From the NCBI GenBank assembly GCA_963693315.1, contig OY856186.1, forward strand, positions 283,398,944 through 283,462,943: a stretch of DNA of 64,000 nucleotides, given 5' to 3'. This document shows, one piece after another, positions 1 through 11,744 of the stretch. A program made the position numbers and the translations under genes. The notes under the pieces were generated by a model that made no database searches, was not told the origin of the DNA, and saw only the letters and a program-made list of their open reading frames with translations. Position 1 is the stretch's first letter; each line of letters starts with the position of its first letter. The stretch comes from Diogma glabrata (lineage: Eukaryota; Arthropoda; Insecta; Diptera; Cylindrotomidae).

Positions 1-965
1 ACTATAATCTAATAGAATATTTGGAGGTGTCACGAATTATCGATGATAAGCAGTATGGTTTTCGTAGAATTCATTAAACAGCTGATCTGTAAGCCTACGT
101 AACCCATCTGTGGAAAAATCGCAGAGGATCATGGTAAAACATTCAGAATTTCGCTTGATATTTCCAAAGCATTTGATAAAGTGTGGCATAGAAATCTCAT
201 AGCTAAATTAAAATCTTATGCCATAGATCATCTTACTGTCTTATGGATTTATAGTATTCTAACATGTCGCCCATTTTATGTGAATTATATATTCGGTCGC
301 CAATTTCATGTTAATTTTCCAATATTTTCACAAGATACTGCACTCTCGCCAACATTGTTTCTTCTATACATTAATGATTTACTTCTTTCTACAGTGCACC
401 CAATCCATAGTTTTACTGATGACATCACATTGCATGCATCACATGCAATCTCCTAAATTTCGATCTCATACTGTAGTCCCCACTGATGTAGAGCTGCTAA
501 TTGATTCTGTCAACGAAAACCCATTGAACCCAACCAAAATATGCCGTATTTCACTAATAAAGCGACACAAAAACTTCCCTATTAAGATAAACCATAAGGA
601 ATTGCGTGAGGTTGAATCAACTAGACTTCTTGGAGTAATATATACAACCTAAAATTCTACAACAAAGTAACCTAAAATTGAATAAACATGTGTTACACCT
701 CACTAAATCCGCAATGTAAAAATTAGGATTCACTCATGTATGGAATACTGCTGTCATTTTTGGGGAGGTACTTGTCAATCAACAATAAAATGTTTAGACT
801 CTCTTCATAGAAAGACGATACGGTTGATTGATAGTACCGATGTGACTAATTAGTTTCATTCACTCAAGCACCGAAGAAATGTCGCCGAATTGTCAATCTA
901 CTATAAATATAACATTAGCGGAGAGAAAAATTCTCTGAAGAAATTCAAAATATTCTTCCGTCATT
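1..965 (+). pseudogene. Jockey-like LINE reverse transcriptase remnant, cut by the window edge
   Basis: Broken reading frames give the order of motifs of a non-LTR reverse transcriptase. A palm A-box of the type LDISKAFDKVWH lies near 150-190, then LSPTLFLLYIND near 345-375, then FTDD in place of F/YADD near 413-424. A C-terminal block (MEYCCHFWGG near 738-770, HRRNVAELSIYYKY near 865-910) follows. The same blocks occur in the copies at 44264-47171, 55190-56520 and 33650-34260, so these belong to one family or close subfamilies. There are many stops and frameshifts, and FTDD departs from the usual motif. The endonuclease half is not in the window. The copy is dead; only the family assignment within the jockey/CR1 group is uncertain. 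Confidence 0.8.
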
Positions 966-1369
966 CTCGAGAAAATGCTTAAAATTATGCAATTAAATCA
1001 AATTAAACTAAAATTCAACTCACAATAATTCAATATTTGAATTGTCTAATAATTAAATAAAAGTTAAATTGCATCGGTTTGATATTTTTACTTGCAAATC
1101 AAAACATATTGAAATTAATAATAATATTTTGTTAATTACTCAGCAATTATGCGAACGTTTAATTGTTAAGTAAATGAACTGAAGGTCTTTGACTTTTGTT
1201 TATTTTGGATTGGAATTTAAAACATTTTTTGATTGGCTTAACGGAAAAAATTATAATAACGGATCATGACTTGTAACTTGAATTGAAAATAAATGTCAGA
1301 GAGATTAATTTGAAGAGTGCTCTGGATTGGCAGAAAAGCTAAGAACCAAACAGTTATAAACGATTTTAA
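966..1369. other. AT-rich stretch without recognisable feature
   Basis: No convincing reading frame or repeat was recognised. It lies between the 3' part of the first LINE remnant and the 3' tail of the RTE element. Confidence 0.4.
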
Positions 1370-1422
1370 AACAAATTTAAAATAATAAAATAATAATAAT
1401 AACATAGTTCCAAATTTTTTTT

Positions 1423-1869
1423 TTATCGCTCCATGTAGGAGCGTTCCAGGCTAATCAGCTTTGAATACTCACCACGGTCATTCGCAACAGCGACATAATT
1501 ACCATGGCAGCCGATTTTTTTAAGGTCGTTTATTACGTCGGTCTCCCATGATAGCCGTGGTCTACCTCGCGGTCGCCCACTCTCTGGGGTACTAACGTAC
1601 ATTTTTCTAATCATTCCAGACTGTGAATCAGCTCGTAAAACATGCCCAAACCAAAAAATCCTATTAGAACGGATACAACCTATTATATCAGGACCCTCAA
1701 GAAGGTCTCTGATCTCAAAGCTATACCGGGTTCTATACTCTCCATCGTCTGTCTGAAGTGGACCAAAAATGTAGCGTATGATCTTACGCTCAAATACAGA
1801 TAAATGCGATTCGTCATTTTGTGTAAGGGTCCACGTTTGTGACCCATACATCACAACCGGTCTAATCAA
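1423..1869 (-). pseudogene. RTE LINE C-terminal domain
   Basis: An open stretch of 148 codons with the characteristic RTE/BovB C-terminal pattern: VVMYGSQTWTLTQ, then FERKIIRYIFGP, then NRIFWFGHVLRADSQSG, then GRPRGRPRLSWETDV. In intact elements this region follows the reverse transcriptase in the same protein. Here it is separated from the RT (ending at 2046) by about 175 bases that include frame breaks. The stop at 1423 is probably the natural end, because the microsatellite tail follows directly. Confidence 0.85.
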
Positions 1870-2045
1870 TGTCTTGTATAACTTGAGCTTGGTGTTAATT
1901 GATACATATATGGTGACCCAAGGAGAGGTTTAATTGAGTAGAAAGTTCGATTACCTGCAGCGATTCGAGCTTTTATATCTGTAAGTATGCCGTTGTTTGA
2001 CTCAAGCATTGATCCCAAATATTTAAAAGATTCAACTCCCTCAAT

Positions 2046-2869
2046 TTATTCACCGCCGCACATTAAATTTTTCTTCTCAGCCTCTCTTGAAACATTCATA
2101 TGTTTGGTTTTATTGTAGTTAATTTGCAGACCAATTTTTCTAGCACCACTCTCAAGCGACTTGAAAGTCTCACTCATAACAGCTTCACTTCGGCCAAGGA
2201 TGACAACATCATCAGCGTACGCGATCATCTGTATTGAGTTTATTGACAAGATATTGTTGTTATTCGGTAGTTTCTTTTGACGCGGCACACATATTCCAAG
2301 GCTAAATTAAAAAGTATAGGAGAGATAGCATCACCTTGTCTTAAACCGGAGTCGACTTTAAAAAACTTTGATATTTCGTTCTCTACTCTCACACAGCATT
2401 GAGAGTTCTGTACAGTCATTTTGCATAGTGATACCAGTTTACCAGGAATTCCCATCGACACCAGAGCAGACCATAGAGTCTCTCGTTCAAGAGAGTCGTA
2501 GGCCTGCCTGAAATCGATGAAGAGTTGGTGCACAGGTATGTTGAACTCTCGGCACTTTTCCAAAATCATCCTTATCGAGAAAAGTGCATCGGTGGTAACT
2601 CGGCCCCGCCGGAAACCACACTGATATTCTCCAAACAGTTGTTCCACAAAAGGATTGATTTTGGATAGCAAAATGTAGGAAAAGATCTTATAGGCTGTGC
2701 AGAGTAGAGCGATTCCTCTGTATTTTGCACATTGTAGGCGATTACCCTTTTTATGGATTGGTATCATCATAGCTGTGTTCCAGTCCTGTGGCATGGTTTC
2801 AGTCCTCCAGATCATTTGAACAAGTTCAAACAATCTTGAGGATAGAGTTTCACCACCATGTACAATCAT
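2046..2869 (-). pseudogene. RTE LINE reverse transcriptase domain
   Basis: Two overlapping open stretches (2869-2240 and 2288-2046) in different frames carry most of a reverse transcriptase. Visible motifs are IPIHKKGNRLQCAKYRGIAL (fingers), QCGFRRGRVTTDALF, LFIDFRQAYDSLER (A-box), GLRQGDAISPILFNLALE (B-box) and AYADDVVILGR (catalytic YADD, near 2215). A shift between the B-box and the YADD box (about 2240-2290) breaks the protein. The enzyme would copy the element RNA at a nicked chromosomal target. The active-site aspartates are still present, so the main damage is frameshifts. Confidence 0.85.
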
Positions 2870-3197
2870 TTCGGATGTTATATCGTCGATACCAGGTGCT
2901 TTATTGCATTTTAATTTTGACAGCGCCGCTTCGACTTCCTCTTTGGTTGGTTCGTCTACATGAACCTTTGACGCACGAATAAGCTTTGCTCGTCGCCCGA
3001 CTTGTTACTGGTCACTTAACTTGAGAAGATTCTCAAAATAAGCGGCCCAAGTATCTAAAATATTTTTAAGGTCTACTTGTAGCTCCCTATTTTCGTTTTA
3101 AATAGCAGTCGATCTAGTTTGAGGGCCCTTCTTTAAGGTTTTAACCTGCTGTAAGAAGTTACGCGATTGATGGTCCTTATTAAAGCTTTCAATCTCC

Positions 3198-3506
3198 TCA
3201 CACTGTCTCTTCTACTGTCTCTTCTACGGCTTGTCTTGTCTGTTTATAGTTCTCCTTCGTGGACCTGGTTTTGCGTCCTTGTAGACATTTTAGAAAGCAA
3301 TCTCTTTTGTATGGAATAGCGTCAAGGCATGCTTGATCCATCCATGGCTTCTGGGAATGGTTCTGTGGTCGTCCAAGTATTCCCTCAGCATCGCTTAAAA
3401 CAGCATATTTTAGCAAACACCATGACTTATCGACGTCTCTATTAATGGTTTCTGATTCCTCCAATGTTTCAGTAATATGGTTTTGATATCTCTTCCGTTT
3501 CAGCAT
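3198..3506 (-). pseudogene. RTE LINE linker between endonuclease and RT
   Basis: An open stretch of 102 codons located where RTE elements have the linker between endonuclease and RT. Its segment around WMDQACLDAIPYKRDCFLKC matches the usual W-(M/F)-D/N-x-C/E linker block with a following charged region. The frame differs from the endonuclease segment ending at 3510. Its C-terminal end contains a small repeat (VEETVEETV) from a local duplication of the bases at 3200-3225. Confidence 0.7.
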
Positions 3507-3509
3507 TCT

Positions 3510-4290
3510 TTAATGATGAGATGTTAAAACGTTTCCGTTGATTGAATTTTGGAATGCCTGGATTGGGAAGTGGAACCTTATCTTAGCACATATAAAGAAG
3601 TGGTCACTTCCAATGTATGCACCTCTAAAGGATCGCACATCCAGAACGCTCGAAAAGAAACGTGCTGTTACTAGCACGTGATCAATTTGATTTCGAGTGT
3701 TTCCATTCGGTGAGACCCCTGTCTGCTTATGAATCGATCGATTTGGAAAGAACGTACTGGCAATTCTCAAATTATTTGATAATGCAAACTCAGTCATTCT
3801 CTCACCATTATCATTCGAATTCAAATGCAGGCTGTTGGGACCCACCACATTTCCATAAGAGATATCTCTTCCAACCTGCCCATTAAAGTCACCAAGAACC
3901 ACAATGAAGTCGCGTGTTGGAGTTTGTTTCATAACCCCTTCCAGTCTTAGCTTCAGTAGGTGCATGCAATAAGAGAAATATTGTTGTATTTACCGCGTAC
4001 ACGTAGGTAGCAGATCCTCTCACTGACCGGGATGAATTTCATCACGGCTATTTGTACGCGTGCACCAACAAGAAAGCCAGTTCCAAATTCTCTCGAGAAG
4101 GATGACCACTACAGTATAGAGAGTGACTATCCAAATCTTGTTTTCCGATTATCGGCTGTCTAATTTCTTGCAGAGCAATGATATCCATCCTATACCTCTC
4201 AGCCTCTGTTTCTAGACTTATAAGAGCATCGGGAGCACTCAGGCTGGGCACGTTCCACGTTCCGATTCGGCAGTCTCGTCCTTTTTCACG
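3510..4290 (-). pseudogene. RTE LINE APE-type endonuclease
   Basis: Minus-strand frames (about 4290-4048 and 3965-3510) carry the apurinic-type endonuclease that nicks target DNA. The N-terminus shows CRIGTWNV, then DIIALQEIRQ with the metal-binding glutamate, then FIVVLGDFNGQVG with the catalytic D and N, and GSDHFFICA with the S-D-H triad. About 80 bases between the two open pieces hold the frame break. All key residues can still be read, so the domain assignment is firm although the gene is broken. Confidence 0.85.
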
Positions 4291-4326
4291 TCGAGGTAAA
4301 ATTCTATTTTGATTCCAAATTCTATT

Positions 4327-4690
4327 TTAATTTTCAAATTTAACAAATTTTTTTTCCGGGGTTAGGGTGTTAACCTTAGGCACAACCCAAATTGTCGTAA
4401 ATGAGTTCGTTCTGCATCTCAAGGTTACCAAAAACAACCTTTTTACACGTTTATATAGCGAGCCGCTTGATCCAAGACAGACGCCTGCTCCAAGCCGCCC
4501 CTGACATGGTGAACAGACGCATGCAAGTCGCATTGGTTTTAAGGCGCCAATTCGCCGTGATGTAGCGTCATTGACTAAGCAGTTTTTACTCTGCTTGTCT
4601 CCAATACACCAACCTAATTCTGTCAGCATTACCCAGGCAGCACGGCGTAGACGTCGGATTTCGGATTTCGCTACCGCTAGTTCCAAACTA
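4327..4690 (-). repeat. RTE LINE 5' module (copy 1 of 3)
   Basis: A reading frame of 119 codons (4686-4327) lies just upstream of the endonuclease. The DNA recurs at about 42130-42440 (also upstream of an RTE copy) and at 52520-52745, sharing runs such as CGGCGTAGAC and ACCAACCTAATTCTGT. I take it for the 5' region of the LINE. Whether the frame is translated is unknown. Confidence 0.6.
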
Positions 4691-4939
4691 AAATAAATTT
4701 ATCTGAAAGTTTATACGTAAAAGTTTGTGTTTTATTTGAAAGTTTGTGTTTCCATTGTGTTGTGTTCCTACATATATATAAAATTTTTAGGTACCTGCAA
4801 GAGAAGGTACCACACATCTATCATGTGCGCAATACAATCAATGAACAAGAACTTCAGAGTTATCCCACCCATTTGTTGTCCAAATATCTCGTTGTAGAAC
4901 TATGTCCTGGCAGAACGATTATTTTAATAGTGTGGTCAA
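4691..4939. other. No supported gene
   Basis: The start of an open frame of 104 codons (4744-5058, plus strand) crosses this stretch. It resembles no family I know, has no motif, and runs into the long repeat that begins near 4945, so I do not call it a gene. Confidence 0.3.
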
Positions 4940-4944
4940 ATTGT

Positions 4945-6775
4945 GGATCTCATCTACCTACGAAATCTAGAAAACGGCTGGAGGGATTTAAAAAATATTT
5001 TTTTCTAAAAACAGTTATACTCAATAGGCAGGCCCGAAAGGACGATGTGTTCCGATAACTGTACCGGAAGGGTGTCAAAAAATCATTAAGTGTGTCGAAA
5101 ATAGCAAATTTTCATATTTTTGGCTTAAAAAACGTTTATTTTCAGTGCGATAATGAGTAGTAAATTTGAATCTAAAGAAATCTGGATGATTGACATCCGT
5201 GTGGAAAACCAGGACCTTGATTATTGTTTTAGAAGTATGTCAAAAAATATCGTTAAGTGTGTCAAAGATAATTTTCATATATTTTGTTTCCCAATTTTTT
5301 GAGAAACATATTATGGGAAACATTTCTTCGGTTTTTGACTAGAAATATATAAAACATAAAAGTAATTATTTGGATGACATGAAATGTAATTGAACATTAA
5401 ATATGACACATGGAGTGTTTCAAAAAATCGTTAAGTGTGTCAAAACAAGAAAATTTACATTGGTTTTGTTTAAAAAATTTTCATTTTAAGAGAAAATGAG
5501 TAGTAACATGGAATGTGGAGATGGAATTTTATGGAAAAAATAAAATTAATTATTTGTATGGCATGCAATTTTGTTATTATTATAGAGAATTATGGCATTA
5601 TAAGTTTGTCAAAAAAATAATGTCAAGTGTGTCAAAAGAATGATTTTCATTTTTTTTACAAAAAAATAAAATTAGTTATTTGTATGAAATGAAATGTAAT
5701 GAACATGACATTATTATTATTGAGAATTTTATTGCATTATAAGTTTTTGAAAAAAATATTGTCAAGCGTGTCAAAAAAATGATTTCATTAATTTTTTTAG
5801 CCAATTTTTTGGAGAAAAAAATTTAGATGTTTGTATGACGTAAATGTAATCGAACATGAAATTGGACATGGAAATTTTTGAATTTGTTATGGTTTTTTAA
5901 ATTTTGAAAAGTTCGTAATTTTGATTTTGTAATAATTTTTGCAATATTTTTAGAATTTTGGAAAAAGTTTTAATTTTTGATTTTGTTATAATTTTTGCAA
6001 TATTTTTAGAATTTTTTGACAAAAATAGAATTTTTGAATTATTGAATTTTATATATATTTTTAGAATTTTGAAAAAAGTTTCAATTTTTGATTTTGTAAG
6101 AATTTTTGGAATATTTTTAGAATTTTAAAAAATTTTGAATTTTTGATTTTATTATAATTTTTGAAATTTTGAAAAATGTTTCAATTTTTGATATTGTTAT
6201 AATTTTTGCAATATTTTTAGCATTTTGGAAAAAGTTTGAATTTTTAAGAATTTTTAAGAATTTTTGGAATATTATTAGAATTTAGAAAAAGTTTAAATAT
6301 TTGATTTTATTCTAATTTTTGGAATGTTTTTGGAATTTTGAAAAAAGTTTCAATTTTTGATTTTGTAATAATTTTTGAAATATTTTTAGAATTTTGAAAA
6401 AAGTTTGATTTTATTTAATATTTTTGGAATTTCGAAAGAAATATGAATTAGTGATTTTGTAATATTTTCTCGAAACGCTAAATGGAGAGGTTTTTGAGTA
6501 GTTGGCTGAGTGTATCATTTTTTCACTAAATTATGTTAATATATGATCTGTAATAATTTTCCGGCGACGAATTGATGTTTCGTGTTAGTTTTGTAATAAA
6601 TTTCTAAACAGAGATAAAATACTTGTACTTTTACAAAGAGTTTTATGTTTGTTATACATCGCTGCCGATAACTAAAAACAATGTCCTCATAAAAGTTTTA
6701 TGCCGAAAACTATATCAAAATCCTTAACCGAAACCGAAGTCTTGATATCTCAGAGCTTTCAGCTCCTGCATATTT
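4945..6775 (+). repeat. Long dispersed repeat, copy 1
   Basis: The left edge (CTACCTACG near 4958, then AACTGTACCGGAAG near 5056) and the right part (6490-6775, with TTGATGTTTCGTGTTA, TTTACAAAGAG and GTCTTGATATCTCAG) recur in the same order at 8920-10610. Copy 1 also has several GTGTCAAAAAATCGTTAAGTG-like lines between 5070 and 5780. No coding capacity was recognised. Confidence 0.7.
5870..6440 (+). repeat. Degenerate tandem array, unit about 56 bp
   Basis: About ten imperfect copies of a unit containing TTTTTGATTTTGT, then TAATTTTTGCAATATTTTTA and GAATTTTGAAAAA. Units vary in length by loss or gain of T and A runs. The array sits inside the long repeat, where copy 2 has a different array. 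Confidence 0.75.
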
Positions 6776-7460
6776 TCAAAAGAAGTTTTTAAAATTGGTT
6801 TAATTTTTGCATAAACATGTAACGTGCGGTTGCCTCAACTACTCTGTTCTACCTTGTACAGCTGTTGAATCAATTTCGGTGTTAGATTCGCCATACTCGT
6901 TCTCACGACGAAGCTTATATCTCACAACGATTGGAAATCGAATATTTATTTTTCAGTGTGGAAGTTAAAAGAATATATGGATAATCTATGATTTTCATAA
7001 GGATCATTTTTAGGGTGAGATGCGGCTATTATTGAAGCAATTGCACTCTTTTGGTATATACTAACTGCTATATACGGTGCACACCGTCCGTTTTTAATCT
7101 ATTTATTGTTACTTGAAGCTCTGGATTGTATCGCCAACAGCTCAGTTTGTTATTCCTTGTTCTAGAATGCGGTATATGATTCCACGATTCAACATTACCA
7201 AACCGTTTTCGAGAAGAATGACTAGTACATAAAGGAGAATAATATTAAATTGGTCGTTTTCCGTTTCTTATACGTTGTCCGCCTTCATTAGCAAAATATA
7301 GGAATATTGTGAATGTTGAAAGTGCTCCCGGTCCACGTTCCGAGGTGATAGTCGAGCGCATTTTTTGGTGTAATGTTTTGTTATATACGATCTTCTTAGA
7401 CTGATAATATCAGTGCACGGTAATAAACCAGTAGAAACTAGATTTTGATGGATCCTTTTT
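6776..7460. other. No gene recognised
   Basis: Non-coding between the long repeat and the solo LTR. No reading frame of note and no repeat recognised. Confidence 0.4.
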
Positions 7461-7464
7461 GTAT

Positions 7465-8094
7465 TGTTACGATTACAGAAAAATCCAGACGATTATAGTC
7501 ACTTCCAGAAAAATCAAATCAACAAAACATAACAAATTAATGAAATGAATAGTGTTGTTGTATTCTTAGAACTTGGGTCAACATAAAATTACTTTATGAA
7601 TCAAATCATCATAACGTAAAATAATCGAATATTCTAGTGTCTTCTCAAGGTTTCTAAAAAGTGACCTTGAATTATATAGAAGTTTTGCAGAATCGTATAT
7701 AAGCAATTTACATCTTGTGGAATGGATTAGTTTTATTTTAAACGTGTGACAGTAAAGTTAAAATTATAAAAGTGATTTTTAAATTAGTTTTTGTGAATAA
7801 AGATTTAAGTGTTATTGAGTAGAAATATTTTGTGTACTATTTTGAACGTTGTGTTACTGGAAATTTCTACAATCAACCGTTGGAGTTTCTGAAGCTGTTG
7901 AAAGAATATTCTAGTCAGGAATATTGTTTGCTGTATTGTTTCCTGTTGTTGTGGAACAATTAAGGAGTTGAATACATAACAAAACCTGGTGTGTTTGCTT
8001 ACTAATCAGTGATCGAACTCAGGAAGAGATTGGGAATTACGTTTATCGAATTGAGAGTAAGACCGATTCGAAGAAAGGTTAGAAAAACTTAACA
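7465..8094 (+). mobile_element. Solo LTR of a Ty3/gypsy element
   Basis: The 630 bp sequence starts TGTTACGATTACAG and ends TTAACA (TG..CA), flanked by GTAT at 7461-7464 and 8095-8098, a 4 bp target duplication. It aligns in reverse over its length with 59663-60249, which directly follows a gypsy integrase. It therefore is the LTR of that family, left after LTR-LTR recombination. Some length differences exist between the two copies. Confidence 0.85.
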
Positions 8095-8098
8095 GTAT

Positions 8099-8300
8099 TT
8101 AAGGAATCAAAATAGAGAAGTGGCAAGTGGTAGGAATCGTGACATATGGTCAAGCGTTGTCTTGATGTAAAATAATATCGTGTTTGTTGTCACATTCTTC
8201 CGTTTGATTTCATCATATGCACAAAGCATGGATCAAAATGATATGTATCATTTCGAATTTAGATGTTAGCTTACATCATTTTAGAAGGAAGTGCATCACA
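8099..8300. other. No feature recognised
   Basis: Short non-coding stretch between the solo LTR and a dispersed-repeat fragment. Confidence 0.3.
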
Positions 8301-8319
8301 TGGTTAAGAAGTATTTCAC

Positions 8320-8510
8320 TTGCGTGATTATTGGCAACCCAATTTTAGTTTTGTTTCTTCGAATCTTTTCAAAACTTGTTGTTTACCTCATATTTTATTT
8401 TTATTTCCTCCATCCTATAATAAAATATTGGCATATGTCGTATTCAATTATATGATAGGATTTGGTTCACTTTTCTTTAAAAACAAAAACTTGGCGGTCA
8501 TTAAAGTTTT
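8320..8510 (+). repeat. Fragment of dispersed repeat family B
   Basis: Matches the middle of the 15660-16800 repeat: the order CCCAATTTTAGTTTTGTT, TATTTTTATTTCC, CCTATAATAAAATATTGGC and TTCTTTAAAAACAAAAAC is the same as at 15900-16080. An open frame of 65 codons here is a by-product of the repeat. Confidence 0.65.
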
Positions 8511-8520
8511 CTTCTAGATT

Positions 8521-8910
8521 TCTATATCACATCTATGTCAGGTATTACAAGTGTCGAGGTCGATAGAAGAGTAGTAGTGGAAATTCTTACCTCTATTTAA
8601 TTACATCAGTTATCAAAACTGATTTACTAAAAACTAGAGTCCCGTTAAATGTTACACTTCCCGAAATTGGACACTAATGGTCTTCGTAGTTTGGTTTTGT
8701 ATTTGGCTCAAAATTTTGCTGAAACCATTCAATTCGTTATCGATAATTTTTTTTCTTTTACAATATTATAAAACCCTAACAAAAATATTAATTGTTTTTG
8801 AAGGTTACCTATTTGGTCAAATGGGCGGCTCTTAGACACAAACGCAGACTGTTGCTTCGGTTTTTTGGCAAAACGTCGATTTAGGTCATAACGATTCTAA
8901 AAAAGCAAAA
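8521..8910. other. No gene recognised
   Basis: Non-coding, AT-rich. The last part (8810-8940) precedes copy 2 of the long repeat and may belong to the same element. Confidence 0.3.
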
Positions 8911-8919
8911 TCCAAAAAA

Positions 8920-10610
8920 ATGTCTGCCGGTCGACCTGTCGTCACGACCTACGACAACTAGACGCTAGAGCGATTTCAAAAATGTTTTGAAAACAGCTTT
9001 ACTTAATGGTAAGAGCCGAAAGGATGATGTGTTCGATAACTGTACCGGAAGTGTATCACGTTGTTGTCAAAAGAGTTATTTTCCAACATTTTTTACCCAA
9101 GTTTTTTGACAAACGTAAAATGGGAAACATTTTGGATTAAAAACATTTAGAAAAATAAGAATAATTATTTGTATGACATGAAATGTAATTGAGCATGAAA
9201 TTTAAGATGGAATATGGTTCTATCCAGCTTCAGCTACTCCCAACTAATAGGAACATTTGGAAAATATGACATTGTTGCAGATTAAATTTGTTTTTTTTTT
9301 CAAAAGTTGTAATTATTAGGCAGATGATTTTTTAGAATTTTGTTTGTGTGAATCCGCCATCCGGGTTTCACCTCTTCTAAATAATGTTTGTATTGGAAAA
9401 TATCTGGTAAGTGCAGATTAAGTGCCGTTATTTATAAAAGCTGTAATTAATAAACGGAAGCATTAATGCCAAACGGAAAAATATTGTGGTTTTTTGAGTT
9501 AATCTAGTACTTCGGTCACTGATGAGTAATGACTAATAGGTACAGCTGGAAAACGGTAGCATGTTGCGACAAAATGTAATTTTTTCCAAAACAAATAAAT
9601 AACTTTTAAAAGGAAGTGTTTTCGCTAAATGGATAGGTTTTCTAAGAAATTTTCTGGACTGATTCGAACAGTTGGGTTAGAAATTATGATGTTGGTTTAT
9701 ATTAAATGTCTTTTGTTTCTTAAAAGTTGTAATTATTGAAAAGAGTCATTTACGCTGTAAAGAGGTAAAGAAAGATGCTTTATGCTAAGTTTTCTGCACC
9801 AATAGGAGAAGTTGGTCTGGAAAATACCATGCCGGTTCATATTAGATGTCGTTTTTTCTCAAAAGTTGTAATTATTGAAAGGAAGCTTTTGCACTAAATT
9901 GAAATATTTTCTGCTATGTTTTCTGGATCAATATGAGCAGTTGGGTTTGAAAATATCAGATCGGCCACATTAAAAGTTGTTCTCTACAAATATGTAATTA
10001 TTGAAAAGAAGCATTTAGGGTAAATGGAGAGGTTTTCTAATTTGGGTTTTTGACGTAAAACGAGCAGTTGATAATAAAATATCAGGCTATGTCATATGAA
10101 ATGTTGTTTTTTACAAAAGTTGTAATTATTGAAAAGAAGCATTTACGCTAAATAATCTGGTTTTATGGACCAATAGGAACAGTTGGGTCGGAAAATATCA
10201 GTTCGTGTCAGTAGTAATTATCGAAAAGAATCATCTAAACGAAAAAGTTTTCTGTACTAACAGAAAATATTAGTTATCGGTAGAAGATAGGTTGTTTATT
10301 TTGAAATTTTTGCTAAATGGAGAAATAATTGAGTACTTTGCTGAGTGTACCATTGTTTCACTAAATGATGTTAATGTATGATGTTATAACTTTCCGGCAA
10401 CGTATTGATGTTTCGTGTTATTTAATAAATTTCTAAGCAGAGATAAAATAGTTGTACTTTTACAAAGAGATGTATGTTCAATATACATCGCTGCCTAAAA
10501 CTAAAAACAATTTCGTCACAAAAGCCTTCTGCTGAAAACTATATGAAAATCCTTAACATAGACCGAAGTCTTGATATCTCAGCCTGAGATTTCAGCCCCC
10601 CTTCATATAT
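8920..10610 (+). repeat. Long dispersed repeat, copy 2
   Basis: Shares its left edge with 4945-5090 (AACTGTACCGGAAG near 9042) and its last 300 bases with 6490-6775 (for example CTTTTACAAAGAG and GTCTTGATATCTCAG). The interior is a different tandem array from copy 1. Same orientation as copy 1. Confidence 0.7.
9310..10260 (+). repeat. Tandem array of 120-140 bp units
   Basis: At least seven diverged units. Each starts with TTGTAATTATTGAAAAGAAG-like sequence (near 9310, 9431, 9598, 9730, 9869, 9990, 10124 and 10215), then GCTAAATGGAGAGGTTTTCT, then CCAATAGGAGCAGTTGG and GGAAAATATCAG. Non-coding. Confidence 0.75.
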
Positions 10611-11744
10611 TAACATTTGGATTCATAAGAAAAAATCTATAAATCGATCCCAATATCTAAAGGTAAAAAAAATCAAACCAGATTTTTGAAAAAGAAAAAT
10701 CAGAAAGTGGCAGAGCGAAAGAAAGAATACTTACGAGTTTATACGACTATGTCAATTTTGGACAAATGCTTTTACAGTGCCTTTGATCATTGATGAGAAT
10801 TTAATCATCATTGACGCAGCAAGAAGAACTATCTGATTCGTGAAATGCTTTTCTTCGATTGTTTTGAAACTCCTTAAGTAATATCCCAAATCTACTCTAC
10901 TCGAATTTATATAAAAAAATTCTTTTCAAACCCAAAATTGACGAAGAACTTTTAAGGTGGGTGAACAACAACAAAACCGACAGCATTTCTCCTATTATTA
11001 TAGATTATAGAAGTATTTTCAAATAAACTTGCACCTACTTTAGCCAAAATTTTCTACAAACCCTATATAAGTCTGGTATTTTGTTTCGGTTCATGCAAGG
11101 ACACCTTCGTATGAGAAAGGCTAAAAACAAAATAAAACTGTTTTTGCCTGAGGTTCTCTGCAATTGAAATTTGTATACAAAACATCAGATAATTAATTTA
11201 ACTGAATAATATCCAACAAAATATTATATCTTTCGTTCAACTTAGTACGATATATTCTTCAATTTGTAATCGTGTCTTGATTTAAAATAAACATGAGATC
11301 ACGTTTTTTCAAAGTTTTTATTAACAGGTTCTTGTTATCGAATTAAATATCAATCGCTAATTTGTTCGTTTGATTCTTAATTTATGATAATAAAAATGTT
11401 CTCTTTTCTACACAAAGTAGAAATTGTTAAAAATAACTATTACTCCTGTCTAAAAGATCTTCGTATCATTTTCACGAGCAAAATTTTAAATTTACTTGAA
11501 AGTTCTAAGTTTTGTACAAACATAATATATTTTACTACTAAATATTTTCGTGAGTCAAATTGTTCACGTAACTGTAACATACTAGCATCGAGTTGGAAAA
11601 GTTCACGAAAGAAATACGTTTTACTATCTAAATAATATATCTTCCGTTTTTATCTTTCAATTAGAAAGAGATAAATCATGATTTATCATGCACAAAAGTA
11701 AAAACTAAAATCATCCAAAGATATTTTCAATCATACACTCAAAA
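10611..11744. other. No gene supported
   Basis: About 1.1 kb of AT-rich DNA. A plus-strand open frame of 83 codons (11384-11635) has no recognisable motif and a composition like the flanking non-coding DNA. Confidence 0.35.

Larger units (their letters stand above)
1370..4690 (-). mobile_element. RTE-type LINE, decayed, minus strand
   Basis: Read on the minus strand, it contains in order a conserved 5' module, an APE-type endonuclease, a linker, a reverse transcriptase and an RTE-style C-terminal domain. It ends in a short ATT-rich microsatellite tail (1378-1405) next to a T-run, which is typical of RTE elements. Frame breaks separate most domains. A second, more decayed copy lies at 39420-42440 in the same orientation, and fragments of the 5' part are at 52520-52745 and 53225-53470. 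Confidence 0.85.

Noticed and set aside
4744..5058. Open frame of 104 codons, plus strand
   Set aside because: No motif or recognisable family, and it runs into a dispersed repeat.
11384..11635. Open frame of 83 codons
   Set aside because: Composition equals the surrounding AT-rich non-coding DNA; no domain, no splice or start context.
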